From contig NZ_BSKJ01000004.1 in the NCBI RefSeq assembly GCF_030159595.1, forward strand, positions 287,747 through 351,746: 64,000 nucleotides of DNA, written 5' to 3'. Positions 56,025 through 64,000 of the stretch are shown here, piece by piece. The DNA comes from Pseudomonas putida. GTDB taxonomy: Bacteria; Pseudomonadota; Gammaproteobacteria; Pseudomonadales; Pseudomonadaceae. The notes below the pieces were generated by a model, which had not been told where the DNA came from, searched no databases, and was given only the letters and a program-made list of their open reading frames with translations. Made by a program: the position numbers and the translations under genes. Positions within the stretch are counted from its first letter, which is position 1. Every line of letters starts with the position of its first letter.

Positions 56025-56924
56025 GTGACAACGCCCAATGCGCTGCAAGTCCAGGCTTTCCATACCACCGATGTCACTGAACAAGTGCGTGCTACCCCTG
56101 GCTGGCAGCAGCAATACCGGCAGATGTCGCCCGGGCATTTCAGTGGTGAGCTGCGTTGGCTGGGCATGGACGGCGTGGAGGTGTACGAAGAGCGGCTGAA
56201 CACCCGAGTGGAGCAGTTTTTCCGGGCACCGAGCGGTTCACTGGCGTTCTGCTTCGACCGCAGTGAAAACAGCCTGTACTTGCTGAACGAGCAAAGCCGC
56301 AATATCTGGATCACCCCGGAGAACTACCAGGAAGTGGCAGTGGTGTTCGACCAGGCCTTCCTGGCCCGGCATGGGCTTGACCCGCAACGCCTCGAAGGGT
56401 TGTTCATGGTGCCGCTGGGCAGCGGGCAGAACGCGCTGTTTGGCAGCTGGCTAAGCGCTACGCTGACCCGTCTCGGGCAGGCCGACTGCCCATTGCAGGG
56501 GCAGGCCCTGGCGGAGCAACTGCTGGAGGATTGCCTGTTCATCCTCGACAACGCCAGCCATCGCCTGCAGGGCTTGGCCTTGGGGCGGCGCGATGAAGAA
56601 CGGGCGATCATGCGTCGGGTCAGCGAGTGGGCGGCAGATTGCCCCGAGGAGACCTTGAACCTGATGGAGCTGGCCGGTGTTGCAGGTGTCTCGTTGCGCC
56701 AGTTGCAGCAGGCGTTCAAGGCATTCACAGGCATGCCACCGGCGCAATGGTTGCGCTTGCGCCGGCTGAACGGCGCGCGGCGCGACTTGTTGCGCGGTGG
56801 TGGCGTGACCGTGGCCGAAGTGGCGATGCGCTGGTCATTCTGGCATTTGGGAAGGTTTTCAGAGAGTTACCGGCAGTTGTTCAAGGAGTTTCCCAGCGAG
56901 ACATTGAAGCGGGGCAGGGGTTAA
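56025..56924 (+). CDS. AraC-family transcriptional regulator of polyamine genes
   Basis: 299 residues from GTG 56025, chosen because AGGA lies 6 bases upstream and the first in-frame ATG codons before it give no protein-like sequence. The C-terminal two helix-turn-helix motifs are LMELAGVAGVSLRQLQQAF and TVAEVAMRWSFWHLGRFSESY. The N-terminal sensor half has no known domain to my eye. It is divergent from the glutamate-polyamine ligase operon with 172 bp between starts, so it is probably its activator. Confidence 0.87.
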   Translation: MTTPNALQVQAFHTTDVTEQVRATPGWQQQYRQMSPGHFSGELRWLGMDGVEVYEERLNTRVEQFFRAPSGSLAFCFDRSENSLYLLNEQSRNIWITPENYQEVAVVFDQAFLARHGLDPQRLEGLFMVPLGSGQNALFGSWLSATLTRLGQADCPLQGQALAEQLLEDCLFILDNASHRLQGLALGRRDEERAIMRRVSEWAADCPEETLNLMELAGVAGVSLRQLQQAFKAFTGMPPAQWLRLRRLNGARRDLLRGGGVTVAEVAMRWSFWHLGRFSESYRQLFKEFPSETLKRGRG

Positions 56925-56983
56925 ACCCAGCATTCCATACTGAAAGTTGCTATCGTGCCGCCCTGTTTCCACCCGAGGTGCCG

Positions 56984-58894
56984 ATGTTTTACCTGCCTTT
57001 GCCCAGCGACCAGGCCGACCGCCTCGCCAGCGAGCCCAACACCGACTTTTTCATCACTGCCTGCGTGCTCGACGCCGCCGCGGTGTTGTTCGTGCAGAAC
57101 CTCCCACGCCAGCCCGGCACCGCTTCAGCGGATGCGCAGGAGCGGCGTTTTGCCGAAATCGTGCGCATCGCCAACGACGTCGAAAGCGCTGCGCCCGGGC
57201 GCTTCCAGGGCCAGGTGGCGCAGCACTTCGATCGCGAAGCCTTTGCCATGGGCCTTGGCATGCTGGGTGAAAACGGCATTGCCCTGCTGTCGGCTGAGGT
57301 GAAGTACACCGCAGACGAGCTGCTGGATGCCGAAGGCCAGTGGAGTTTCCAGTTCGCAGACACCTACCGCCAGCGGGCCACACCGCTGCACCAGGTGTAC
57401 TTGCCGTCCCTGGCCAGTGACCTGATGCTCAGCGACCAGCAGAACCGCCTGCTGCGCGAGTTTCTCAGTGGCATAGACGAGTCGGTGGCCGTGCAGGGCT
57501 TCGCCGGCACCGGCAAGACCTTCCTGATTCACCAGTTCGCCCGGCTGCTGGAGCCACAGCGCACGTTGCTGCTGGCACTGACCGAGGGCCAGTTGCGCGC
57601 CCTGCAGGCGCGGGTCAAGGACGCCGCCGCCTATACCGCACTGACCTTCGGCCAGCTGGCAGACGAGCTGCTAAACCGCGACCTCACCAGCAACGGCTGG
57701 CGCCTGCGCGACCCGTACCGCACCAAGCTGTCCTGGCGCCCGCAGGACGCGCAGGTGGTGCGCTGGCTGGCCATTCCCGACATCGGCCCGCTCGCCGCGC
57801 GCGACGTAGTTGCCTTGTGCGTTCGCGCCGTGCGCACGTTCTGCCACAGTGCCGACACCCAGCTGCAGCTGCACCATCTGCCATGGGCCGGGCCGGGCAC
57901 CTCGCCGCTGGACCAGGAGGTGCTGCTGGAAAAGGCGAGGCTGTACTGGCAGCAACTGATTCGCCCGTCGGCACGAGAAATCCAGCTACCTGTGCGTGAC
58001 TACCACCGTGTAAAGCTGCTGTCACTGACCGACTATGTGATCGACAGCCGCTACACCCACGTCATCGTCGACGAGGCCCATGAGCTGTCGGCACCGATGC
58101 TTGCCGTGCTTGATCGCAGCCCGCAGTCGATCATTGCCCTGGGGGACGAGTTGCAGAACCTCAACGGCCTCAGCCCGCACCATGGCGGTTTCATTCGCCA
58201 GCGCTGCATCGACCATTCACTGCGTGCCGGGCCGGCGATGGACAATGTACTGAACCCGCTGATTCAAGCGCACCCGGCGGCGATCCAGGCGGCCTTCAGT
58301 GGCAGTGCCGAGCATTACACCCGGGTCAGTTTCTTCGATGCCGTAACGGTGCCGGAACAGCCCACGGCGCTGATCGTGGATGACGAATGGGGCCTGTTTG
58401 GCTGGTTCCAGCGCCTGACGCACCAAGGTGTGCCATTCGTGCTGCTGAAAAGCGCGCGCAAGGACTTCGAACTGTTCGTCGAGGACTGCATCGAGCTGTA
58501 CCGCTATGGCACCCGGCCGCGCCACCCGATGTTGTTCCGCTATGCCAGTTGGCAGGCGCTGGAGCAGGACAAAGGTGATGACATGGCGTTCATTGCTGTG
58601 TCCAACATGCTGCGTAAAGGCTATACGCCGGAGCATTTTGCCAAAGCCAAGAGCCGTTACCGTTGGGACAAGGCGCCCAAGCTGTTCCTGGGGCGGGTAA
58701 GGGACGTGAAGAACATGGAGTTCGCCCGGGTGATGGTGTCGCCGGAGCTGATGGTGGCGCCACAGGTGGCGGGTAACCGCAATGAGCGGGCGCGGATGCT
58801 GGCGGGCTTGTATACCGCCTGTTCGCGGGCGCGGCACGAATTGATCGTGCCGGGGGGGATGCTGGACTGGGTCAAGGACCAGGTTCGGGATTGA
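56984..58894 (+). CDS. Orphan SF1 DNA/RNA helicase-like protein
   Basis: 636 residues from ATG 56984. The first 150 residues are a unique domain without recognised family. Then come the helicase motifs: Walker A GFAGTGKTF (172-180), DEAH Walker B (363-366), GDELQNLNGL (motif III-like), and near the C-terminus LYTACSRARHELIV (motif VI with Arg finger). It lacks the 2B domain length of UvrD/Rep, so it may be a smaller DNA or RNA translocase. It is the only gene of its kind here and follows the AraC gene by 59 bp. No nuclease, methylase or phage-defence partner is near. Confidence 0.85.
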   Translation: MFYLPLPSDQADRLASEPNTDFFITACVLDAAAVLFVQNLPRQPGTASADAQERRFAEIVRIANDVESAAPGRFQGQVAQHFDREAFAMGLGMLGENGIALLSAEVKYTADELLDAEGQWSFQFADTYRQRATPLHQVYLPSLASDLMLSDQQNRLLREFLSGIDESVAVQGFAGTGKTFLIHQFARLLEPQRTLLLALTEGQLRALQARVKDAAAYTALTFGQLADELLNRDLTSNGWRLRDPYRTKLSWRPQDAQVVRWLAIPDIGPLAARDVVALCVRAVRTFCHSADTQLQLHHLPWAGPGTSPLDQEVLLEKARLYWQQLIRPSAREIQLPVRDYHRVKLLSLTDYVIDSRYTHVIVDEAHELSAPMLAVLDRSPQSIIALGDELQNLNGLSPHHGGFIRQRCIDHSLRAGPAMDNVLNPLIQAHPAAIQAAFSGSAEHYTRVSFFDAVTVPEQPTALIVDDEWGLFGWFQRLTHQGVPFVLLKSARKDFELFVEDCIELYRYGTRPRHPMLFRYASWQALEQDKGDDMAFIAVSNMLRKGYTPEHFAKAKSRYRWDKAPKLFLGRVRDVKNMEFARVMVSPELMVAPQVAGNRNERARMLAGLYTACSRARHELIVPGGMLDWVKDQVRD

Positions 58895-58901
58895 GATTTT
58901 T

Positions 58902-58922
58902 GGGGGCCGCTTTGCGGCCCCC
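58902..58922. terminator. Bidirectional terminator hairpin
   Basis: GGGGGCCGC (58902-58910), TTT, GCGGCCCCC (58914-58922): 9 perfect pairs. It lies between the converging helicase-like and aldehyde dehydrogenase genes and has the same core as the hairpins at 30390 and 63395. Confidence 0.85.
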
Positions 58923-58932
58923 ATTTACAAAA

Positions 58933-60318
58933 TCAGTTACGGTCCAGCCACACCGTCTGGGCATTGGTGAACTCGCGCACACCAAAGTGTGACAACTCAC
59001 GCCCGAAACCGCTCTTCTTCACGCCGCCAAACGCCACGCGGGGGTCGGATGCGCAATAACCGTTGATGAACACGCCACCCGTATCCAGTGCCGCAGTCAT
59101 GCGCTCGGCCAGCGCATAGTCGGCGGTGTAGATGGTCGCGGCCAGGCCGAACTCGCTGTCGTTGGCCAGTTCCACCGCATGATCGGCATCACGGGCAGTG
59201 ATGATCGCGGCCACTGGCCCGAACAGTTCTTGCTTGAACGCAGTCATGTCCGGGGTGACGTTGGCGAACACGGTTGGCGCGTAGAAGTTGGCCACGCCCT
59301 CGACCTTGTTGCCGCCCAGCAGCAGGGTGGCGCCTTCGGCGAGGGTCGCTTGCACCTGGCCGTCCAGCTCGTCGCGCAGGTCGTAGCGGGCCATCGGGCC
59401 AATGTAGGTGTCGTCTTCCAGTGGGTTACCGACCTTCAATTCGCGAGTGGCTTCAACGAACTTGTGGGTGAATTCGTCAACGATGCTTTCTTCGACGATC
59501 AGGCGCTTGGCTGCAGCGCAGACCTGGCCGGTGTTCTGGTAGCGGCCGATGACCGCAGCCTTGACGGCGGCATCCAGGTCGGCGTCGGCCAACACGATGA
59601 ACGGGTCGGAGCCACCCAGTTCCAGCACGCACTTCTTCAGCGCGGCACCGGCCTGGGCACCGATCGCCATGCCAGCACGTACGCTACCTGTCAGGGTCAC
59701 GGCGGCGATGCGCGTGTCGTTGATGGCGCGGGTGACACCCTCCGGGGTCACGTTCAGCACTTCGAACACGCCCTCAGGCAGCCCGGCGTCTTTGAACAGT
59801 TCGCCCAGCAGGTAGGCGCTGCCCATCACGTTCGGCGCGTGCTTGAGCACATAGGTGTTACCCGCCAGGATTGCCGGCACGGCGCCGCGCAGTACCTGCC
59901 AGACCGGGAAGTTCCAAGGCATCACGGCCAGGATCGGGCCAAGCGGGCGGTATTCGATACGGGCTTTTTCAACCTGGGTCGGCTCCGGCGCGAGCATGGC
60001 CGGGCCGTGTTCGGCATACCAGCGGCACAGGCCGACGCACTTGCTGACTTCGCCACGGGCCTGGGCGACTGGCTTGCCGATTTCACGGCTGATCATCTGG
60101 GCGAAGGCTTCGGCCTTGGCTTCGAGGGTGCTGGCCAGGGCGAGCAGGTACTCGCTGCGCTGACCCAGCGACACTTGGCGCCACTGGCGGTAGCCAACCT
60201 TGGCACGTTGCAGCGCCGCTTCCAGTGCGGCGTCGGTGTCGAACGGGTAGGCGCCGATCTGCTCGCCGCTGTACGGGTCGAGGGAGATGGCGTGGGTCAG
60301 GCTGCTGATCGCGCTCAT
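58933..60318 (-). CDS. Aldehyde dehydrogenase, succinate-semialdehyde dehydrogenase type (Sad)
   Basis: 461 residues from ATG 60318 (GAGAG 8 bases upstream). The catalytic Cys267 lies in NTGQVCAAAKR and the general base Glu233 in VLELGG. NAD-binding contacts are MPWNFPVWQ and TGSVRAG. The sequence is close to E. coli Sad and P. putida sad-II. It would oxidise succinate semialdehyde, the end product of putrescine via 4-aminobutyrate, to succinate. It is divergent from a PtrR-like LysR gene 107 bp away, which supports this. Confidence 0.9.
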   Translation of the reverse strand: MSAISSLTHAISLDPYSGEQIGAYPFDTDAALEAALQRAKVGYRQWRQVSLGQRSEYLLALASTLEAKAEAFAQMISREIGKPVAQARGEVSKCVGLCRWYAEHGPAMLAPEPTQVEKARIEYRPLGPILAVMPWNFPVWQVLRGAVPAILAGNTYVLKHAPNVMGSAYLLGELFKDAGLPEGVFEVLNVTPEGVTRAINDTRIAAVTLTGSVRAGMAIGAQAGAALKKCVLELGGSDPFIVLADADLDAAVKAAVIGRYQNTGQVCAAAKRLIVEESIVDEFTHKFVEATRELKVGNPLEDDTYIGPMARYDLRDELDGQVQATLAEGATLLLGGNKVEGVANFYAPTVFANVTPDMTAFKQELFGPVAAIITARDADHAVELANDSEFGLAATIYTADYALAERMTAALDTGGVFINGYCASDPRVAFGGVKKSGFGRELSHFGVREFTNAQTVWLDRN

Positions 60319-60424
60319 GGCGGACACTCTCGTTGTTGTTAATCAGTAACGCCAGACTAGTGGGCTATGGCTTTAATGAAAACTGAATAATAATGAGCGA
60401 AACATTCACGTTTGGAGAAAGGCT

Positions 60425-61294
60425 GTGGACCTGGTGCAACTGGAGATCTTCAAGGCCGTGGCAGAGCAGGGCAGCATCAGTGCCGCCGCGCAGCACATCC
60501 ATCGGGTGCCGTCGAACCTGACCACGCGCATCAAGCAGCTGGAGGAAGACCTGGGCGTTGAACTGTTCATTCGCGAGAAGAGTCGCTTGCGCTTGTCACC
60601 TGCCGGTTGGAATTTTCTCGAATACACCCGGCGCATTCTCGACCTGGTTCACGAGGCGCGGCTGACCGTGGCCGGTGAAGACCCGCAGGGCACCTTCGCC
60701 CTGGGTTCGCTGGAAAGCACGGCAGCCGTGCGCATCCCGGCGTTGCTCGCGGCGTACAACCAGCGCTATCCCAAAGTTGACCTGGACCTGTCTACCGGCC
60801 CTTCGGGGACCATGCTCGAAGGCGTGCTGTCTGGTCGCCTGGTGGCGGCGTTCGTCGATGGCCCGGTGCTGCACCCGACACTGGAGGGCATGCCCGTGTT
60901 CGAGGAAGAGATGATGGTCATCGCGCCGCTCAACCATGCCCCGGTCACCCGTGCCCAGGACGTGAACGGGGAAAGCATCTACGCCTTCCGCGCCAATTGC
61001 TCCTACCGCCATCACTTTGAAAACTGGTTCGTGAAGGACCAGGCCGTGCCGGGCAAGATCCACGAGATGGAGTCGTACCACGGCATGCTGGCCTGCGTCA
61101 GTGCTGGAGCTGGCCTGGCCATGATGCCGCGCAGCATGCTCGACAACATGCCCGGGTGCAGCACAGTCAGTGCGTGGCCGATGTCGGAGGATTTCCGCTA
61201 CCTGAAAACCTGGCTGGTATGGCGCCGGGGTACGGTATCGCGCAGCTTGAGCATGTTCGTGAAGTTGCTTGAGGAAGCGCGCACAACCTCCTGA
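60425..61294 (+). CDS. LysR-family regulator, PtrR-like (putrescine utilisation)
   Basis: 289 residues from GTG 60425. [23 protein letters not shown] and [20 protein letters not shown] is the typical PtrR N-terminus. The LysR effector domain has [18 protein letters not shown] and the hydrophobic FALGSLE. In E. coli PtrR represses sad and flanks it divergently, as here. It likely controls the aldehyde dehydrogenase. Confidence 0.9.
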   Translation: MDLVQLEIFKAVAEQGSISAAAQHIHRVPSNLTTRIKQLEEDLGVELFIREKSRLRLSPAGWNFLEYTRRILDLVHEARLTVAGEDPQGTFALGSLESTAAVRIPALLAAYNQRYPKVDLDLSTGPSGTMLEGVLSGRLVAAFVDGPVLHPTLEGMPVFEEEMMVIAPLNHAPVTRAQDVNGESIYAFRANCSYRHHFENWFVKDQAVPGKIHEMESYHGMLACVSAGAGLAMMPRSMLDNMPGCSTVSAWPMSEDFRYLKTWLVWRRGTVSRSLSMFVKLLEEARTTS

Positions 61295-61427
61295 TATACA
61301 TATAAATGTATGTTCGACTGATGAGTTAGTGCCGAATATCACTATGGCAGCCGCCTATCGGCACGAACACCGGTACGCCTGAAGGATCAGATACTAGGTA
61401 AGCCATCCTCGAAAGGAGGGTCGTACC

Positions 61428-61871
61428 ATGCGTAACCATCACTATGCCCTAGGCGCGGCACTGCTGGTCGCCTTGGCCATGCCATGGACCTTGGCTGCCG
61501 CCGCCAACCTCAATGCCCCCATCGATATGCAGGCCGTTCAGCTGCAACCTCAGGAACAGAACGGCGTGCACTTTCTCCAGGGAGGCATCGGCCAGGATGA
61601 GGCCAATGCCCTGCGCAAGACCCCGGGCTATGACTTGCATGTAGAGCTTTCTACCGGCCCGGAAGGCAAGTTCCAGAGCGGTGCCAATGTCGATATCCAA
61701 AGCGCTCAAGGCCAGCCGGTGCTTAGTGTGACGGACGCCGGGCCACTGCTGTATGTGCAACTGCCTCCTGGCAAATACAAAGTCACCGGTAACGCTCAAG
61801 GGCAGACGGTACAGCAAATGGTGACTGTTAACGGAAAGGCTCCTACGACAGTGAGCCTTAACTGGCGTTAA
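61428..61871 (+). CDS. Exported protein of unknown function, carboxypeptidase-regulatory-like fold
   Basis: 147 residues with a GGAGGG ribosome site. Signal peptide MRNHHYALGAALLVALAMPW to about AAAA. The mature part has alternating beta strands (YVQLPPGKYKVTGNAQGQTVQQM region, split), typical of small beta-sandwich periplasmic proteins with a carboxypeptidase D regulatory-like fold. No family could be named. It ends 53 bp before the chosen start of the dioxygenase; the LexA2-type operator lies in between, so the dioxygenase should have its own promoter. Confidence 0.8.
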   Translation: MRNHHYALGAALLVALAMPWTLAAAANLNAPIDMQAVQLQPQEQNGVHFLQGGIGQDEANALRKTPGYDLHVELSTGPEGKFQSGANVDIQSAQGQPVLSVTDAGPLLYVQLPPGKYKVTGNAQGQTVQQMVTVNGKAPTTVSLNWR

Positions 61872-61887
61872 TGGATAACGGGCAGGA

Positions 61888-61899
61888 GTACATATGTGC
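61888..61899 (+). promoter_or_regulatory. Second LexA2-type operator (GTACATATGTGC) upstream of PhyH gene
   Basis: The site matches GTACN4GTGC exactly. With flanks it reads GAGTACATATGTGCTCC (61886-61902), identical at 16 of 17 positions to the lexA2 operator at 15877-15893. It sits between the previous stop (61871) and the dioxygenase start (61925). If LexA2 binds, the gene is DNA-damage inducible. Confidence 0.75.
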
Positions 61900-61924
61900 T
61901 CCTGCTTGGTCGGAGCACATCACC

Positions 61925-62671
61925 ATGAGCCTGAGCCATCAACTGGAGATGCTGGACGAGCGGGGTTATGTATTGATCCCGGATGTGCTCGAACCCCTGC
62001 GTATCGCTTTGTTACGCTGCGCCATCGATGACCTGCAGCCGATCCACTGGGATTACCAAGGGCTGCTGGAACACTACAAATGCGTGTTCAACCGCAACCC
62101 GTTGTGGTTGCCTTTTCTCGACCTCCCACCATTGATCGCACTGGCTGAAGCGTCGCTGGGTGCTGATTGCCATGTCATTGGGCAAACCGCCTGGCGCAGC
62201 CATCCGGGTTACCCGGGCATGCCCTTGCACCTCGACCATTTGCCCATGCAATTGCCCGGCTGGCTCAGTGAGCGTGGTGACTTCACCCAACCCGCGCAGA
62301 TTCTGACGGCACAGTTGTACCTCAGCGAGATTGATCACGGCATAGGGCCGACCTGGATCGTACCTGGCAGCCATCACGCCGCGCGCCCTCCGCAGGCGGG
62401 TGAGAACCATTGGCAGGGCCGCGAAGCCCAGCCGGTGCTGTGCAAGGCGGGCGACGCGCTGGTGTTTCGCAGCGATGTCTGGCACAGCGCCGGGGCCAAT
62501 TGCAGCCAGGCGCGCGAGCGCGACATGCTGCAAGTGCACTACGGCCGGCGCATGGTGGCGCAGAAGTTTGCGCCCTACTTGATCTGGCGTTTCAACCCGC
62601 AGGTGCTGGAGGAAGCCACCCCCCGGCAAAGGCGCTTGCTGGGCGAACATGAAGAAGCGGAATACGACTGA
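61925..62671 (+). CDS. Phytanoyl-CoA dioxygenase (PhyH) family protein, predicted LexA2 target
   Basis: 248 residues from ATG 61925, with GGAG 9 bases upstream; the in-frame ATG at 61871 overlaps the operator and the previous gene's stop and was rejected. The double-stranded beta-helix is seen with the iron ligands His102, Asp104 (LHLDHL) and His187 (DVWHSAG), followed by Arg197/Arg199 for 2-oxoglutarate. Members are Fe(II)/2-oxoglutarate hydroxylases of small molecules. A LexA2-type site precedes it, so it might act on a damaged nucleotide or damage-related metabolite. That is inference. Confidence 0.88.
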   Translation: MSLSHQLEMLDERGYVLIPDVLEPLRIALLRCAIDDLQPIHWDYQGLLEHYKCVFNRNPLWLPFLDLPPLIALAEASLGADCHVIGQTAWRSHPGYPGMPLHLDHLPMQLPGWLSERGDFTQPAQILTAQLYLSEIDHGIGPTWIVPGSHHAARPPQAGENHWQGREAQPVLCKAGDALVFRSDVWHSAGANCSQARERDMLQVHYGRRMVAQKFAPYLIWRFNPQVLEEATPRQRRLLGEHEEAEYD

Positions 62672-62866
62672 AACCCTGTGCACGGCAAGGCACATCTTAA
62701 AGAAGCGAATGAGCCAATAGTGGCAATTCACTTTCAACTTTCTGATTATCTGGACAATAATCAAAAAATCATTACTTCGTGTGACCGGCCGGGATGCGCC
62801 GGGCACCGCATAAGATCGAGGGGCTCAAGCCCCCGCTTGCCGTGTAGACCATCAGGAGAGTCGTTG
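62672..62866. other. AT-rich gap before pagL
   Basis: 195 bp with lower GC than the genes, no open frame of note and a GGAGAG ribosome site at its end. It probably carries the pagL promoter. A PhoP box (two TGTTTA-like repeats) was sought and not seen. Confidence 0.4.
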
Positions 62867-63388
62867 ATGAAAACCCGTCTAGCAGCATCGCTGGCCGCTG
62901 CAGTGCTGGCCTTTGCAGGGGCCAACCTGGCCCAGGCCGCGCAGGTGTCCGGTGCCGTTGGCGCCACCGGCCAAGGCGACATGACCTACCGTATTGGTAT
63001 GTCGTTCGACTGGGACAAGAAATGGCTGGAAAGCAGCACCGGGTATCTGAGCGGGTATTGGGACGCTGCCTACACCTACTGGGAGGGCGGGGACGCCAGT
63101 GGTGCTCATTCGCTTTCGTTCAGCCCGGTGTTCACCTATGAGTTCAGCGGTTTCACCTACACGCCGTACATCGAGGCTGGTATTGGCCTCGCGGCGTTTT
63201 CCAAGACCGACGTGGGCGATCAGCGCATGGGTTCGGCAGTCAACTTCGAAGACCGCGTCGGCTTTGGCTTGAAGTTGCCGGGGGAGCAGAAGGTGGGGAT
63301 CCGTGCGATGCATTACTCCAATGCGGGGATCAAGCAGCCTAACGACGGGATCGAGTCGTACTCGCTGTTCTACAGCAAGGGCTTCTAG
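62867..63388 (+). CDS. pagL: Lipid A deacylase PagL
   Basis: 173 residues from ATG 62867 with AGGAGAG upstream. Signal peptide to about AQAA (residue 25). An eight-stranded beta-barrel follows; the catalytic triad is His149 and Ser151 (MHYSNAG) and Glu163 (NDGIES). The His-Ser-Glu spacing (2 and 12) equals that of the known P. aeruginosa enzyme. PagL removes the 3-position acyl chain from lipid A in the outer membrane. Confidence 0.94.
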   Translation: MKTRLAASLAAAVLAFAGANLAQAAQVSGAVGATGQGDMTYRIGMSFDWDKKWLESSTGYLSGYWDAAYTYWEGGDASGAHSLSFSPVFTYEFSGFTYTPYIEAGIGLAAFSKTDVGDQRMGSAVNFEDRVGFGLKLPGEQKVGIRAMHYSNAGIKQPNDGIESYSLFYSKGF

Positions 63389-63394
63389 AAGTAT

Positions 63395-63413
63395 GGGGCC
63401 GCCAAGCGGCCCC
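63395..63413. terminator. Bidirectional terminator hairpin
   Basis: GGGGCCGC (63395-63402), CAA, GCGGCCCC (63406-63413): 8 perfect pairs. It lies between converging pagL and TonB receptor genes. Confidence 0.82.
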
Positions 63414-63420
63414 ACACCTG

Positions 63421-64000
63421 TCAGAAAGTATACGAAACCCCAGCCTGCACTGTCCGAGGCGCCCCCGGATACACATAGCTGTTGAACGCCCCCTCGTCAT
63501 AGCCTTTGTTGAACACGTTCTTCACATCCAGGTTCAGACGGACGTGTTCGTTGACCTGGTAGAAGCTTAGCAAGTCGACCACGGTGTATTGCTCCATGGT
63601 GTAAGTCGTCGCGGCGGTCTGGCCTTGACGATCATCCACATACTTTACGCCAACGCCCAGGCCCAGCCCCTTGGCCAAGCCATCCTGGAATTCATACATG
63701 TTGAGCAGGCTGAAGCTGTTGCGCGGGATGTTTGCCAGGCGCGTGCCGGTCGGCAGGCTGGTGTCCTTGGTGACTTGGGCATCCACATACGAATAGCCAC
63801 CAATCACCCGCCACTCAGGCGTGATGTTGCCAGCAACGTTGATGTCCAGGCCACGGCTGCGCACTTCGCCGGCTGCGATCTTGTAGGTGCCGGTAGGGTC
63901 GTTGGGATCGTTGGCCAGCACGTTTTCCTTGACGATGTGGTAGATCGCCGCGTCAACGCTCAACTGGCGATCAAGTGCCTCCCATTTCACACCCAGCTCG
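63421..64000 (-). CDS. TonB-dependent siderophore receptor, partial (N-terminus beyond window)
   Basis: The minus strand is open from the right edge to the stop at 63421; the edge reads ELGVKWEA, an interior stretch of the barrel, so the start lies outside. The visible 190 or so residues are the last strands of the barrel: RGLDINVAGNITPEWRVIGGYSYVDA-type pairs (split), RNSFSLLNMYEFQDG, GVGVKYVDDRQGQ, and the ending YPGAPRTVQAGVSYTF with the terminal Phe. Ferric siderophore uptake is likely. Confidence 0.92.
   Translation of the reverse strand, partial: ELGVKWEALDRQLSVDAAIYHIVKENVLANDPNDPTGTYKIAAGEVRSRGLDINVAGNITPEWRVIGGYSYVDAQVTKDTSLPTGTRLANIPRNSFSLLNMYEFQDGLAKGLGLGVGVKYVDDRQGQTAATTYTMEQYTVVDLLSFYQVNEHVRLNLDVKNVFNKGYDEGAFNSYVYPGAPRTVQAGVSYTF

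Overview
The window is about 64 kb of high-GC bacterial chromosome that reads as the Pseudomonas putida group. The evidence is the lexA2-imuA-imuB-dnaE2 mutagenesis cassette behind a GTACN4GTGC operator, a gene order from the cassette through an exopolysaccharide locus to polyamine catabolism that matches what I recall of P. putida KT2440 (roughly PP_3115 to PP_3152, from memory and not checked), and P. putida-style REP and GGGGCCGC terminator hairpins. I found no tRNA, rRNA, CRISPR array, insertion sequence or prophage.

Layout. 1-5.3 kb: the start of an MFS transporter (cut by the left edge), then a minus-strand iron-starvation sigma / anti-sigma / TonB transducer module (FecI, FecR, FecA type). 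5.3-8.9 kb: a short UvrA-like ABC ATPase and an orphan RHS-core protein. 8.9-15.1 kb: a probable catabolic island (AraC regulator, SDR, flavin dehydrogenase, NIPSNAP protein, aromatic-acid MFS symporter, LysR regulator). 15.1-21.6 kb: a HAD phosphatase and the four-gene LexA2 translesion synthesis operon, whose genes overlap or nearly abut. 21.7-25.6 kb: an aldo/keto reductase, a LysR regulator divergent from a two-subunit CoA transferase, a REP element and an XRE-cupin regulator. 25.8-47.8 kb: a large exopolysaccharide locus, probably the pea locus, in three blocks. The first holds export and chain-length genes and is headed by a 58-residue membrane peptide. The second is a minus-strand block with the polymerase, a glycoside hydrolase and galE. 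The third is a long plus-strand operon with flippase, oxidoreductase, acyltransferases, glycosyltransferases and the initiating sugar-phosphate transferase.

47.8-51.0 kb: a LysR regulator, L-serine dehydratase and a lipoprotein. 51.2-51.9 kb: a toxin-antitoxin pair with a frameshifted toxin. 52.0-61.3 kb: polyamine catabolism (PuuB-like oxidase, binding protein, glutamate-polyamine ligase, AraC regulator, an orphan SF1 helicase, succinate-semialdehyde dehydrogenase and PtrR-like regulator). 61.4-64.0 kb: an exported protein, a PhyH-family dioxygenase, lipid A deacylase PagL, and the 3' end of another TonB-dependent receptor.

The strongest new observation is a second LexA2-type operator at 61888-61899, directly upstream of the PhyH dioxygenase gene and identical at 16 of 17 positions to the operator of lexA2 itself. 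It predicts that this dioxygenase belongs to the LexA2 DNA-damage regulon. Others are a very small Tat-signal protein translationally coupled to a GMC oxidoreductase in the exopolysaccharide operon, the 58-residue peptide heading the same locus, a hydroaromatic-looking catabolic island, and the toxin frameshift with intact antitoxin and operator.
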